Part shown: one piece after another, positions 1-9,223 of the stretch
Numbering within the stretch: position 1 is the first letter of the stretch
How the letters are laid out: each line of letters begins with the position of its first letter
Assembly: GCF_000786215.1 (NCBI RefSeq)
Contig: NZ_JROG01000004.1
Coordinates: forward strand, 496,001 to 560,000
Direction of reading: 5' to 3'
Source of the DNA: Sphingomonas sp. 35-24ZXX
Lineage (GTDB): Bacteria; Pseudomonadota; Alphaproteobacteria; Sphingomonadales; Sphingomonadaceae
Length of the DNA: 64,000 nt
Made by a program: the position numbers and the translations under genes
Notes under the pieces: generated by a model
What the model was told of the DNA's origin: nothing
Seen by the model: only the letters and a program-made list of their open reading frames with translations
Database searches by the model: none

Positions 1-1346
1 CCCAGCATGAACTGGTTGATATGCGCGATCGAATCAAAGCCCTCCGCCGCGACCCTGTCTGCGGTGCTGAAGGCAGGCACATGACCGGTCACGCGCAGGC
101 CCAGGGCGTGCGCATGCGCGGCCAGCGGCTGGACCCAATCCGGATTGAACGAATTGTAGAGCTTGATCTCGCCATAGCCCCGGTCGGCATACCAGTCGAC
201 AGCCGCCTTTGCCTCGTCCAGCGTCTCGGGCAGGAATCCCATGCGCATCGAATATTCGCTGCGCCCCTCGATGAATCCGGCGGGGAAGATGCGCGGCCCG
301 GCAATCTCGCGCCGTTTGATCCGGCGCATCAGCCCGGGCAGGAAATCGTTGCTGTTGCCGAGATCGCGCGTGGTGGTGACACCGGCGGCCAGATAGAACA
401 GCCCCGATTCCACCGTCGAGTGCGAGTGCATGTCGTGCAGACCCGGCATCAGCGTGCCGCCCTGGCCCTCCACGATCACCTCGTCAGCGGGCGCCGGGCC
501 GCCATCCCCGGGCAGGATACGGCTGATCCGCTGGCCCATGACCACGACCGTCGAAAGCGGACCGAGCTCGCCCCTAGCCGGATCGAACACCCGTACATTG
601 CGAATCCGGATCGGCGCGGTGAAATCATGCGCGAGCCGCTGCTGCAGGCGTTCGGCGCGCTGGTTGGTGAGTTCCGTCGCCAGGGCGCGCAGCCGGGGGG
701 CCTCGCTCTCATAGCCGGTGCGGATCACGGGCCCGCCGGTCAACACCGCAAACAGCCGCTGCCTGTCGTCGAGCGCGACCAGCTCCGGCTCCAGCCCCAG
801 ACCGGTCAGCGCATAGATGGAAAGCCGCACGGCCTGGTCGCCGGTGCCGAGCGAAATGCTGCGCAGCATTTCCGCCTGGATCGTACCACCCGGCAGGACC
901 GCAGCCTGCATTCCTGGTGCTGCAATTGCGCGCCGTGCATAGAGGCCGAGCGCCCAGGGGCTGACATCGTTGCCGATATAGAGCGGCGCGCGGTCGCTGG
1001 GGACGTTACCGCTGTCTGCCTGGCTCTGCCACACTGCATGGCCGCCGGTGAAGCGATAGCTTTCGCTGACCGGTGCTCCCATCAGCGAGCTGCCCTGCAA
1101 GGACCAGGCGAGCGGCACACCGTCGGGTCCCAGCGTCAGCGTCTCGCGATGCTTGGGACCACGCCCGTTATTGTGGACAAAATAGTCGATCTCGACGCGC
1201 TCGCCATCGGTCACGGCCTCGACATGCCCGACCGCTTCGTCATTGGAGAGGACGGTCATCCGCTCGCGCGTTTCGGCCTGAGCGATACCGCCGGACAGCA
1301 GCAGCGCCAGCAGCGCTGCGGGCAAGGGTCTCGCGAGTTTCATCAT
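1..1346 (-). CDS. Exported amidohydrolase, 3' end cut by window edge
   Basis: About 448 N-terminal residues of a metal-dependent amidohydrolase are visible; the C-terminus lies beyond the left edge. A hydrophobic leader (about residues 4-23, ending AQA) looks like a Sec signal peptide, so it probably acts in the periplasm. Residues 1-240 are a domain I do not recognise. From about 245 the composite beta domain leads into the TIM barrel with PGLHDMHSH (metal ligands H307 and H309), as in imidazolonepropionase- or prolidase-like amidohydrolases. The ATG overlaps the TGA of the upstream cyclodeaminase gene by 4 bases, so the two are translationally coupled. It probably hydrolyses an amide or cyclic amide in the peptide-degradation island; the substrate is unknown. 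Confidence 0.88.
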   Translation of the reverse strand, partial: MMKLARPLPAALLALLLSGGIAQAETRERMTVLSNDEAVGHVEAVTDGERVEIDYFVHNNGRGPKHRETLTLGPDGVPLAWSLQGSSLMGAPVSESYRFTGGHAVWQSQADSGNVPSDRAPLYIGNDVSPWALGLYARRAIAAPGMQAAVLPGGTIQAEMLRSISLGTGDQAVRLSIYALTGLGLEPELVALDDRQRLFAVLTGGPVIRTGYESEAPRLRALATELTNQRAERLQQRLAHDFTAPIRIRNVRVFDPARGELGPLSTVVVMGQRISRILPGDGGPAPADEVIVEGQGGTLMPGLHDMHSHSTVESGLFYLAAGVTTTRDLGNSNDFLPGLMRRIKRREIAGPRIFPAGFIEGRSEYSMRMGFLPETLDEAKAAVDWYADRGYGEIKLYNSFNPDWVQPLAAHAHALGLRVTGHVPAFSTADRVAAEGFDSIAHINQFML

Positions 1347-2317
1347 GCGCTTTCCGCCACAGCGCGCCGGTGCAGACAACCAAGGCCACCCAGGTCCTGC
1401 GCCACATGGCCGAGCGATTTGTAGAGGGTGATGTCGTCATCGTCGCGGCGACCGATCGTGGAGCCGGAAAAGACCTCGCCAATCTCCGCGACGATATGGG
1501 TCTCGTCGACCAGCCCGGCCTCGCGGGCGATGGCGAATTCGGCCGCTGCCGCCAGCGCCGAGCTGCGATAATCGGCGATATAGCGGCTCTTGCAGACGAG
1601 ATCGCTGTCCGCTTCGCTTGGCCCCAGATAGCTGGAGCCGACCAGATTGACATGGGTGCCGGGCCGTATCCACTCGCCCAGCAGGATGGGGGTCGCAGAG
1701 CCCGACACGGTGCAGATGATATCCGCGGCCTGGGCTGCAGCGCGGCCATCCGCCTCGGCGCGGATGACAATGCCGAGCTCATCGCGCAGCGCCTGCGCCA
1801 GAGCCTCGGCACGCTGGCTGTCGCGGCCCCAGATCACGGTTTCGCGCATCGGCATGGCACTGGCAAAGGCGGCGATGTGCGACCGCGCCTGCGTCCCACA
1901 GCCGAAGATCGCGAGCGTCTGGGAATCATGTCGTGCTAGCGCCTGCGTCGCGGCGACGGTGGCGCAGGCGGTGCGGATGGTGGTCAGCGCCTCGGCATCG
2001 GCCAGCGCGATGATGGCGCCGCTGGCGGCATTGAACAGCGCGACAATGCCGTGATGACGCGACCGGCCGGCGCGCGCAGCATCGGGAAACACGCCGACCA
2101 GCTTCGCGCCAAAGCCCAGGGTGCTCGCGAAGCTGCCCGGCATGACGCCGAACAGTCCGGCATCGCCCACCGGGATTATGGAACGTTGAGGCTGCGCCAA
2201 CGCTTCGCCACTGAGCGCGAGCATCGCCGCACGCATGGCGGCGACGCCGCCGGGAAAATCAAGCCAGCGCGCAACCGCTTGCGCATCGTAAAAGGCAGGA
2301 CGCGCTGAGGTCATCAC
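1343..2317 (-). CDS. Ornithine cyclodeaminase / mu-crystallin family enzyme
   Basis: This 324-residue protein has the length and layout of the OCD/mu-crystallin family: an N-terminal dimerisation part and a Rossmann NAD(P) domain with AIFGCGTQARSH (about residues 142-153). Family members are ornithine cyclodeaminases, alanine or opine dehydrogenases and ketimine reductases acting on amino- or imino-acids in the cytoplasm. The sequence alone does not choose between them. It is the middle gene of a three-gene operon. It overlaps the S10 peptidase gene upstream and the amidohydrolase gene downstream by ATGA in both cases, which suggests that it processes an amino or imino acid released by those hydrolases. 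Confidence 0.9.
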   Translation of the reverse strand: MMTSARPAFYDAQAVARWLDFPGGVAAMRAAMLALSGEALAQPQRSIIPVGDAGLFGVMPGSFASTLGFGAKLVGVFPDAARAGRSRHHGIVALFNAASGAIIALADAEALTTIRTACATVAATQALARHDSQTLAIFGCGTQARSHIAAFASAMPMRETVIWGRDSQRAEALAQALRDELGIVIRAEADGRAAAQAADIICTVSGSATPILLGEWIRPGTHVNLVGSSYLGPSEADSDLVCKSRYIADYRSSALAAAAEFAIAREAGLVDETHIVAEIGEVFSGSTIGRRDDDDITLYKSLGHVAQDLGGLGCLHRRAVAESA

Positions 2318-3807
2318 CGCGCGCTGGTCACAAAGGCGCGCAGATCAGCCCCGAACTGCCGCGCGGTGGCATCGACCGAATAGGCCATGTGGCCGCCCTG
2401 ATAATATTTCAGCTCGGTGCGATCGGCAGGCCAGCCCGATTGGGTGACCAGATATTCCGCCGCGCCGATTGTGGTCTGGGTGTCGAAATAGCCGTTGGCC
2501 ACCATCACGCGGAACCGGGGGTTTTGCGCGAACAACGGGGTCAGGCTTGCCTGATAGGGCCAGTCGGAAAAGGGGGTCGTGCCGCCCCAGCCCCAGCCGT
2601 CCAGCCCCTGGACCGGCGAAGCGGTGATATAGGGCTCGGGCCAGTCGATCTTGAGTTCGTCGCGGATATACTGGCGGAACAGTCGCTCGGTGCCTTCGGG
2701 AACGAGCCGGGAGGGGTCAGCCGCGCCTCCGCGCTCGCCGATCGCTTCGGTATAGCGGGCATCGTTGCGACCGATCAGCCGCCCGCTGTCCTTCAGCAGT
2801 TCCAGCCGATAGCGTTCCTTGGTGATCCTGAGGTCATTGGCGAGATACCAGTCCGCCGAAATGCCGCTGAACTGCTCCAGCTTTTGCGCCACGTCACCCC
2901 GCTCGGCCGCAGAAAGCTGGGCACCGCGGAACAGGGCGGGCAGATAGGTCGTCCGGGCATATACCCGGGCCGCCTCGACAAAGCCCTCGATATCCTGCCC
3001 CCGGCGCTCCACCTTGCCGTGATACCACGCGATGGCGGCCAGCGTCGGCAGCGATACCGCATAGCTGATGATATTCGCCGGGCGCTGGGCATATTCGATG
3101 ATGTTGAGCGCCTGGCCGAACAGCACGACGCCGCTGACCGGGATGGGTTTGGGCAGAGCAGCGAGCTGCGCCGCCACGGTCGCGGCACGATTGGTGCCAT
3201 AGCTTTCGCCGAGGATGAACACGGGCGATCCTTCGCGCCCGTGCCGCTTTAGCCATGCCTCGATAAAGGCCGTAACCTGCTGGGCATCGCTGGTGACGGA
3301 GAAATAATCCTGCGGGCGCTTGCCCGGCGCGACGCGGCTGAACCCGGTCGATGCAGGGTCGAAGAACACCAGGTCAGCCTGATCGAGCGGGGAGTCCGGA
3401 TTGTCGATGATCCGGTAGCTGGCCGGGTCTGCCTGCAGGTCGTCGGGAAACAGCACCCGGCGCGGGCCGAAACCGCCGAGATGAACCAGGTGCGACGGCG
3501 AAATCGGCCCGCCGTTGAACAGGAACATGACCGGGCGATGGGAAGCCTCTGGGGACGCCTCGACAATGTAGGAGAAGCTGACGATCCGCGCACCCGGCTT
3601 GCCCGTGTCATCGGCGACATCGAGCGCTTCCACGATCGCGCGATAGCCCATTTGCTGCCCGCCGAATCTGCCCTTGTGCCGGGTGATGACGGGATCGTGC
3701 GCCACCTGTTGTGCGGTCGCGCTGGCCTGCTGTGCCACCAGGGGACTTGCAGGCCAACCCGCAAGCAGGCAACCGGTCGCCAACAGGGTCCATATGCCGC
3801 GCTTCAT
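2314..3807 (-). CDS. Exported S10-family serine carboxypeptidase (1)
   Basis: A 497-residue protein with a signal peptide (about 1-25, ending VAQ). It has the S10 catalytic layout: FLFNGGP near 96-101, GESYG with nucleophile S202, D442 in NGYFDTQT and H473 in GGHMAYS. S10 enzymes remove C-terminal residues from peptides; bacterial members are usually periplasmic. The oxyanion loop reads NGGPISPS where family members, including the second copy at 4480-5928, have NGGPG.SSS, so specificity may differ. It is the first gene of the operon with the cyclodeaminase and amidohydrolase genes. A dyad 43 bases upstream of the ATG (3850-3864) is a candidate operator. Confidence 0.9.
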   Translation of the reverse strand: MKRGIWTLLATGCLLAGWPASPLVAQQASATAQQVAHDPVITRHKGRFGGQQMGYRAIVEALDVADDTGKPGARIVSFSYIVEASPEASHRPVMFLFNGGPISPSHLVHLGGFGPRRVLFPDDLQADPASYRIIDNPDSPLDQADLVFFDPASTGFSRVAPGKRPQDYFSVTSDAQQVTAFIEAWLKRHGREGSPVFILGESYGTNRAATVAAQLAALPKPIPVSGVVLFGQALNIIEYAQRPANIISYAVSLPTLAAIAWYHGKVERRGQDIEGFVEAARVYARTTYLPALFRGAQLSAAERGDVAQKLEQFSGISADWYLANDLRITKERYRLELLKDSGRLIGRNDARYTEAIGERGGAADPSRLVPEGTERLFRQYIRDELKIDWPEPYITASPVQGLDGWGWGGTTPFSDWPYQASLTPLFAQNPRFRVMVANGYFDTQTTIGAAEYLVTQSGWPADRTELKYYQGGHMAYSVDATARQFGADLRAFVTSAR

Positions 3808-3849
3808 CCGTTCGTCCCCTTGTTGCAGGTCAGTCTATGGGCGGGGCGG

Positions 3850-3864
3850 CGCAAAATTTATGCG
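3850..3864. promoter_or_regulatory. Candidate Lrp-type operator A
   Basis: CGCAAAATTTATGCG is an imperfect 15-base dyad with arms CGCA/TGCG and an AT-rich centre. It lies 43 bases before the S10 carboxypeptidase ATG. Two near copies (12428-12442 and inverted at 12570-12584) and a weaker one (6018-6032) sit in other promoter regions of the same island, which encodes one Lrp/AsnC regulator. The link to that regulator is inferred. Confidence 0.5.
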
Positions 3865-3906
3865 GTTTGCGATGCCCTGGCGCCTGCTGCGGCAAATTCT
3901 TCCACG

Positions 3907-4389
3907 TTACAGCGCGCGGTTGCCGCGAACGGGAATGGCGGTGCTGTTCTTGATCTCTGCCAGCGTCACCATCGACTGTATGTCGATCACGCCGGGCAGT
4001 TTCAGGATCACGTCGAAAATGAACTTCTGATACCAGCCGAGCGTGGTGGCATAGATTTTCAGCAGGATATCGCGGTCACCGAAAATGGTATGACATTCCA
4101 GGATTTGCGGGGTGACCTCCACCTTGCGCATGAACTCGGCGCGTGTCTGCTCGGTCAGGGTGGTCATCTTGAGCGTGGCATAGACGAACATCGATGGCCC
4201 GAACATCTCGCGGTTCAGGATCGCGACCTCGGACTTGATATAGCCCTCGTCCTTCAGCCGTTGCAGCCGCCGCCAGCAGGGGGACTGCGACAGCCCGACC
4301 TTTTCCGCGAGTTCACCTGTGGACAGCGAGGAATCCCGCTGGATCTGCTCAAGGATGCGGATGTCTACCGCAGAAAGTTCGTCGCTCAT
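3907..4389 (-). CDS. Lrp/AsnC-family transcriptional regulator
   Basis: This 160-residue protein has the standard Lrp/AsnC length and layout. The N-terminal winged helix-turn-helix covers about residues 5-60 (STGELAEKVGLSQSPCWRRL), and the C-terminal RAM ligand-binding domain covers about 70-150. Family members are octameric DNA-wrapping regulators that usually sense amino acids. It lies between two S10 peptidase genes on the same strand. Its amino-acid-sensing family fits a role in controlling the peptide island. An inverted repeat AACAA-N5-TTGTT lies upstream at 4443-4457 and could mediate autoregulation. Confidence 0.95.
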   Translation of the reverse strand: MSDELSAVDIRILEQIQRDSSLSTGELAEKVGLSQSPCWRRLQRLKDEGYIKSEVAILNREMFGPSMFVYATLKMTTLTEQTRAEFMRKVEVTPQILECHTIFGDRDILLKIYATTLGWYQKFIFDVILKLPGVIDIQSMVTLAEIKNSTAIPVRGNRAL

Positions 4390-4442
4390 GCCCGGCTCCC
4401 TCGCAATAAGGGGAAAACAGACCGAATTTCATCAAAACGTGC

Positions 4443-4457
4443 AACAAGAATGTTGTT
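4443..4457. promoter_or_regulatory. Inverted repeat upstream of the Lrp-type gene
   Basis: AACAA-gaatg-TTGTT is a perfect 5-base-arm dyad located 54-68 bases upstream of the regulator ATG at 4389. It lies within the 90-base gap after the second S10 gene. Its position suits an autoregulatory or promoter element, but its sequence differs from the CGCA...TGCG dyads nearby. Confidence 0.3.
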
Positions 4458-4479
4458 CACTGGTCGTTGTCCATCAATT

Positions 4480-5928
4480 CTATCGAACAAAATCGCGCAA
4501 GAGCGATTGCATGTGCTGGCGACCCTCGGCCCCCTCGAACGCTGCATGGCCGTTGGCCAGCCTGACGAACCTGACCCCTTGCGGTGGGATGGCGGAGTGC
4601 GCAAAGGCATATTCCACTTCCATGGGCGGCACGGCGAGATCGTAATCGCCGGTGACCACCAGCAGCCGCGTCGCAGGCCGGTTGCGGATCAGCTTTTCCA
4701 GCCCTGCCATCGGGTCGGGGCGCTGATAGCCAGCCGCCCCGGCGGTCCAGTTCCATTGCGCATTCACGTCCAGCGTCAGCGAGATGTAATCGCTGCGCCC
4801 CGGTACCCGCAGGTCGCGGTGCAGATAGTCGCCGATCCTCGGGTTGAGGATGACGTTGCTGCCGTTGAGACCCAGTGCGGGATCGGACTTGGCCGACGCC
4901 TCGCCGGTGACGGGTTTCGCAGACGGGGCGGTAACGCGCGTATCGAGCCTGCCGATGTCGAGACCTTCGTCCGCGCGCAGCGTCTTGCGGAAGGTCTCGG
5001 CATCGATACGCAAGTCAGCCGCCTCGATGGTCGACACGGGCAGGCCGATAAGCTCTGCCATCGCCTCGGCTATCCGGCGGCGGCGGTCAGGGGGCAGGCG
5101 ATTGCCCTGCAGCAGCGCATTGGCATAGTCGCCAAGGGCAAAGGTGCGGGCCCTGGTGAAGATCGCGTCCGGATCTTCCCGGTGCGCCTTGCCATGATGC
5201 GCGGCCGCGATCGCGAGCCCTGGCAAGCCCAGGATATATGGCAGGTCCGGCCCGTCGCAGGCGCAAACCGCAGGCGAGATAAATATGAGCCCGGCGATCT
5301 CGAGGTCGCCTGCATCGCCCGCCAGCTCCGCGAGACGCCGTCCGCCATAGCTTTCGCCTGCGATATAGACCGGCGATCCCTGCCGCTGGTGCTGCACCAG
5401 CCAATGCCGGATAAAGCGCATCATCGCCGCCGCATCGCCCGGCACCGACCAATAGGGCGCGCCACTGCCGCCAGGAAGGACACGGCTGAAGCCCGTGCCG
5501 ACCGGATCGACAAAGACCAGATCGGCCAGCGGCAGCAGCGTATCGGCATTGGGGATCAGCCTGCGCGTCCCATCGGCCTGTCGCTCGATCAGGCGCGGAC
5601 CCATCGCGCTGAAATGCAGCGGAGAGGATGACGCGCCGGGTCCGCCGTTGAAGGCGAACAGCACCGGGCGCCTTTCCTTCGCGGCGGCATCGAGCTGATA
5701 GCTCGTCCCCGTGATGGTCGCCTGCGGGGCATCGGCATCATCGCGCAGCACCAGCGTCTCGAATTGTGCGCGATAATGGAGCGTGCGGCCATCGGCTGTT
5801 TGCACCGTCTGGGCCACAGCCGATGGATCAGCTTGCGCCGTCACGGCCTGTTCCGGGGTCGGTGCCGCTTGTGCTGCCGTTGCGGCGAACAAGGCCAAAG
5901 CCAAGCCCGTCATGCTGCCGATCGCCAT
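4480..5928 (-). CDS. Exported S10-family serine carboxypeptidase (2)
   Basis: A 482-residue paralogue of the peptidase at 2314-3807. It has a signal peptide (about 1-22, ending AQA), FAFNGGPGASSS near 91-102, GESYGG with nucleophile S193, Asp in GDYDLAVPP (D428/D430) and H461 in NGHAAF. All S10 catalytic elements are present, including the canonical NGGPG oxyanion loop that the other copy lacks. It probably trims peptides in the periplasm. It is divergent from the class-V PLP gene at 6173, and a dyad in the shared 244-base promoter region (6018-6032) resembles the sites in front of the other island genes. Confidence 0.92.
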   Translation of the reverse strand: MAIGSMTGLALALFAATAAQAAPTPEQAVTAQADPSAVAQTVQTADGRTLHYRAQFETLVLRDDADAPQATITGTSYQLDAAAKERRPVLFAFNGGPGASSSPLHFSAMGPRLIERQADGTRRLIPNADTLLPLADLVFVDPVGTGFSRVLPGGSGAPYWSVPGDAAAMMRFIRHWLVQHQRQGSPVYIAGESYGGRRLAELAGDAGDLEIAGLIFISPAVCACDGPDLPYILGLPGLAIAAAHHGKAHREDPDAIFTRARTFALGDYANALLQGNRLPPDRRRRIAEAMAELIGLPVSTIEAADLRIDAETFRKTLRADEGLDIGRLDTRVTAPSAKPVTGEASAKSDPALGLNGSNVILNPRIGDYLHRDLRVPGRSDYISLTLDVNAQWNWTAGAAGYQRPDPMAGLEKLIRNRPATRLLVVTGDYDLAVPPMEVEYAFAHSAIPPQGVRFVRLANGHAAFEGAEGRQHMQSLLRDFVR

Positions 5929-6017
5929 TCTGCCTCCGCCGGATCCTGCTCTGATTGATGACTATAGGCCGATTTGCCGCGAGAACAGTGCAGGCTTCGC
6001 ATCGATTGGCACCGCGC

Positions 6018-6032
6018 GACATAATTCATGCG
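6018..6032. promoter_or_regulatory. Weak copy of the island dyad (site D)
   Basis: GACATAATTCATGCG matches the 15-base site at 3850-3864 at 11 of 15 positions. It is embedded in a larger symmetric element, CGCGC-gacataattcat-GCGCG (6014-6034). It lies 90 bases before the S10 gene ending at 4480 and 141 bases before the PLP gene, in the shared divergent promoter region. Confidence 0.3.
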
Positions 6033-6172
6033 CGGCAGGGCGATTGCGGGGCTAGACTTTGCGGCGGCTTCCGCAGTGCAGCCGATGCGGGGCGAGAAAC
6101 CCCGATCCAGGCCTGCTATCCGCCGATACTGTCTTTCGCCAACCTGTGGCGACGACGATGGGAAGGATTGCC

Positions 6173-7426
6173 ATGAACCGGATGACGCGCCGCCAATATC
6201 TCGCTGCCAGCGCGGCTGCGGCGGTGGCCGTTCCGCTGGTGCCGCAGCGGCTCGATGCGCAGGCGGCCATCGCGACGCTCAGCGATCCGCAGCAGTTCGA
6301 TACCGGCGGGCTTATCTATCTCGATTCGGGTTCGCAGCATCCGCTGCCGAAGGTGGCGCGCAAGGCGGGTGATGACTATCTGGCGCGCCGTGCGCTCGAC
6401 CCTGCGGTGCCGTCGCCGCGCCCGGATGACGATTTGGTGCGCGCCAAGTTTGCGCGGCTGATCAATGCGGACGCGGACGAGATCGCCTTCGTCCCCAGCA
6501 CCAGCGCAGCCGAGCAGATGGTGCTGCGCGCGCTGGGCCTGCCCGAACGCGGCGCGCATATCGTCAGCGATACGCTGCATTTTTTCGGCTCGTTCCCGAT
6601 CTATGGCGAGATGGCACGGCAGGGTTGCGAGGTCAGCTGGGTGCGGGCGGTCGATGGCCGGATCCGCATCGAGCATGTCGAGGCCGCCGTGCGCAAGGGC
6701 ACGCGGCTGGTCGCGCTGTCGCTGGTGTCGACCTATAACGGTTTTGCCCACGATCTCGCGCGGATATGCGAGATCGCGCATGCGGCAGGCGCGATGGTCT
6801 ATGCCGATATCATCCATGCGGCAGGCTGTATCCCGCTGGACGTCAGGGCGAGCGGCGTCGATTTTGCCGCCTGCGCCAGCTACAAATGGCTGATGGGTGA
6901 TTTCGGCCTGGGCTTTCTGTATGTGCGCAAGGACCGGCTGGCCGGTCTGCGCCGCCCCAGTGCCGGCTATTATGGCGTGCAGAGCTTTACCTCGCATGTC
7001 TATCCGCTCGACCCGCCCGGCGATGCGGTGGCCGATTACAGCTTTGCCGAAACCGCCATGGGCTATTTTGCTCAGGGTACCTTTTCGCACAGCACGGCGG
7101 CGATCCTCGACACGTCGCTCGATCTTCTGCACGCCATGGGGCCAGATCGCATTCAGGCCCAGGTTCAGCCGATGGTGCAGCGGTTGAAGCAGGAACTGCC
7201 ACGCCTCGGTTACGCGCTGGCCAGCCCCGAAGAGGCTCGGACGCCGCTGGCCACCTTCACCCTGGCCAACGCGGCCGAACGGCTCAGGGCCCCGCTTGCG
7301 GCGGCAAGGATCCGGCTGACGGTATCGCGCAACCGCTTTCGCGTCACGCCATCGGTGTTCAACAGCATGGCGGATATCGACGCGCTGATCGATCTGCTCA
7401 AGCGGCCCGAACTGCGCAACGGATAA
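6173..7426 (+). CDS. Tat-exported class-V aminotransferase-fold PLP enzyme
   Basis: A 417-residue PLP enzyme of the class-V aminotransferase/cysteine desulfurase/isopenicillin N epimerase fold. The start at 6173 follows GGAAGGA with good spacing; the open frame extends upstream to 6059 but that extension has no signal features. An RR-type leader (TRRQYL, then an Ala-rich stretch to about 30, ending LDA) points to Tat export with cofactor already bound. Residues D212 (MVYADIIHAAG) and K238 (ASYKWLMGDFGLGF) are the expected PLP-binding Asp and Schiff-base Lys. Export of a PLP epimerase or lyase fits periplasmic handling of amino acids or peptides; the reaction is unknown. Confidence 0.88.
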   Translation: MNRMTRRQYLAASAAAAVAVPLVPQRLDAQAAIATLSDPQQFDTGGLIYLDSGSQHPLPKVARKAGDDYLARRALDPAVPSPRPDDDLVRAKFARLINADADEIAFVPSTSAAEQMVLRALGLPERGAHIVSDTLHFFGSFPIYGEMARQGCEVSWVRAVDGRIRIEHVEAAVRKGTRLVALSLVSTYNGFAHDLARICEIAHAAGAMVYADIIHAAGCIPLDVRASGVDFAACASYKWLMGDFGLGFLYVRKDRLAGLRRPSAGYYGVQSFTSHVYPLDPPGDAVADYSFAETAMGYFAQGTFSHSTAAILDTSLDLLHAMGPDRIQAQVQPMVQRLKQELPRLGYALASPEEARTPLATFTLANAAERLRAPLAAARIRLTVSRNRFRVTPSVFNSMADIDALIDLLKRPELRNG

Positions 7427-7438
7427 GCGCGCACGCCG

Positions 7439-9199
7439 CTAGCGCGCGCAGCGATCGTCCGGAACGCCGGGAACGCGCTCCCATTGCCAGGCAGCAACCG
7501 TCTCGCCGCGCGGCACATAGCTGATGGTGCGGTCGATGCCATCGCGGCGGATCGCAAGCGTCAGCACGCCGGCCTGCTCGCCCTGCAAGCCATCCTGGCC
7601 GACCGGGCGCAGGATCTCGTCGCCTTCGCGCAATCCTGCCTCCTCGGCGGCGGAGCCTGGCACCAGACCTCTGATGATGCGCGGCGAACTGACCAGCGCT
7701 TCCGGCGCAAAGCCCAGATCATAGCGCTTGAGGTCTTTGGTCGTGCGGCGGAAGCACGGGCCGAAGGCGTCGCTTTCGGGAAGGGGGATCTCGCCCGCCA
7801 GAGCCCGGTCGACGCCGCGTGCGGCCTCTTCACCCAGTTCGCGGCGCAGCAGTTCGCGCCAGTCATCGACTGACACCTTGGGCCCCTGCTTCTGCAGGGA
7901 CAGCATCGCCAGCATCAGATCGTCGAGCGACTTGGCGCCCCCCGAGGCGCTGCGCATCTGCCAGTCGATGGTCGCCAGATACATCGACCCACGATCATAG
8001 GGTAGGGTGCGTACCCGGGTATCGGCCCAGAAGCGTGAAGGAATCTGGTCGTTGGGGGTATCGGCCTTAATGCTGGTATAAAGCCGCGCGGCATGAAAAT
8101 TTAGATCGGCTAGAAACGCATCGGGCGTGATCATGCCGAAGCGCAGCGGCAATGTGCGCTGGTAGAAGACTGCGAGCCCTTCGTTGAACCAGGACGAGGC
8201 CAGCCCGTCGGGATCGGTGATATAGGGCTGCAGCGTATGAAACATTTCGTGCGCAAGCGTGAATTTCAGCTCTTCCGGGTCATTGCCGCGCTGCTCGCCA
8301 AAAGTGGTGACGAACGAGTGATACTGCCCGATGCCGCCCCCAGGATTGACCGGGTTCATCCGCATGAACACGCCATAAGGCTGCGGCTCGGTCACCGAAA
8401 ACAGCCTGCCATAATGGCCATAAAGCGTCTCGGTCCAGGCCATCAGCGGGGCGATGGCAAAGCCGGGCTGTCCCTGCCATGCGGCAAAGAACCCCGACGG
8501 GGCTGCGGCAGCATCCGGATAGGTGCCGATGCGGCCCGCCATCACATAGACCCGGCGGATATCGGCTAGGGCCATCGGATCGGGCGCGGTGCGGTCGCCC
8601 AGCCCCAGCGAACTGGCAGCGCGCAGAGTGCCGGCATCGCCCGGAAGCGCCCAGTCCAGCGAAAAGCGATAGGGACGATCATCGTGCGGCAGCGGCAGCA
8701 GGATGCCGAGATTTCCCGAAACCGCGCCTGCGTCGTTGCGCAGCTCGAGCGGCGGGGCGGCGCCGCGCGTTCCGGCTGGGGCAAAGGCCGGAGCCGTAAA
8801 GGTGAGCGTGACGGGACCGCGAGCGGGACGAGCGACGACCCACTGGCGGATCGTCCCGGCAGATGTCTCGAAATCGCGCACCGTCAGCGGCAACGGTCCG
8901 CTCTCGTCGCGGGCCGTGACGTGTCTCAAGCCAAGGGCGTTGGTGTCGACATTGGTCACGACATGGGGAAGGCTCACCAGCACCCCATCCGTTACCGCCG
9001 AGTCGGTCAGCCGCATTGTGACGGCAAGCTGACCGATCTCAGCGTTCGACCCTTCCGATTGAGGGGCAAGGGTTAGCGCCAGTGACGGATCGCCCGCGGC
9101 CAGGGCCGGGCTGGGCAGCAGGACGAGCGCCAGTGCCCAGCGCCACTGGTCGCGTGGTCGCGCCGCATTGCCCATCTTCGCCCAGCTGCGGATACCCAT
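7439..9199 (-). CDS. Exported M1/M61-like metallopeptidase with PDZ domain
   Basis: A 586-residue gluzincin. The zinc site is HEMFH (H317, E318, H321) followed exactly 18 residues later by E340 in SWFNEGLAVFYQ, the HExxH-x18-E pattern of the M1/M61 group. A PDZ-like domain near 485-560 (IIRGLVPGSAAEEAGLREGDE) resembles M61 glycyl-aminopeptidase-like proteins. A signal peptide is visible, ending ALA about residue 34. A start at M9 (9175) gives a shorter leader and cannot be excluded. It lies 24 bases downstream of the TonB receptor gene and is probably co-transcribed with it, suggesting that it cuts the peptide the receptor imports. Confidence 0.88.
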   Translation of the reverse strand: MGIRSWAKMGNAARPRDQWRWALALVLLPSPALAAGDPSLALTLAPQSEGSNAEIGQLAVTMRLTDSAVTDGVLVSLPHVVTNVDTNALGLRHVTARDESGPLPLTVRDFETSAGTIRQWVVARPARGPVTLTFTAPAFAPAGTRGAAPPLELRNDAGAVSGNLGILLPLPHDDRPYRFSLDWALPGDAGTLRAASSLGLGDRTAPDPMALADIRRVYVMAGRIGTYPDAAAAPSGFFAAWQGQPGFAIAPLMAWTETLYGHYGRLFSVTEPQPYGVFMRMNPVNPGGGIGQYHSFVTTFGEQRGNDPEELKFTLAHEMFHTLQPYITDPDGLASSWFNEGLAVFYQRTLPLRFGMITPDAFLADLNFHAARLYTSIKADTPNDQIPSRFWADTRVRTLPYDRGSMYLATIDWQMRSASGGAKSLDDLMLAMLSLQKQGPKVSVDDWRELLRRELGEEAARGVDRALAGEIPLPESDAFGPCFRRTTKDLKRYDLGFAPEALVSSPRIIRGLVPGSAAEEAGLREGDEILRPVGQDGLQGEQAGVLTLAIRRDGIDRTISYVPRGETVAAWQWERVPGVPDDRCAR

Positions 9200-9223
9200 T
9201 GTCAGCTCAGACCGTCCGAGGGC

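Noticed and set aside
3481-5631. Long plus-strand open frame opposite the two S10 genes and the Lrp gene
   Set aside because: It runs antisense through three genes with clear family motifs; its product is Arg/Gly-rich with no recognisable domain, as expected for a GC-rich antisense frame.
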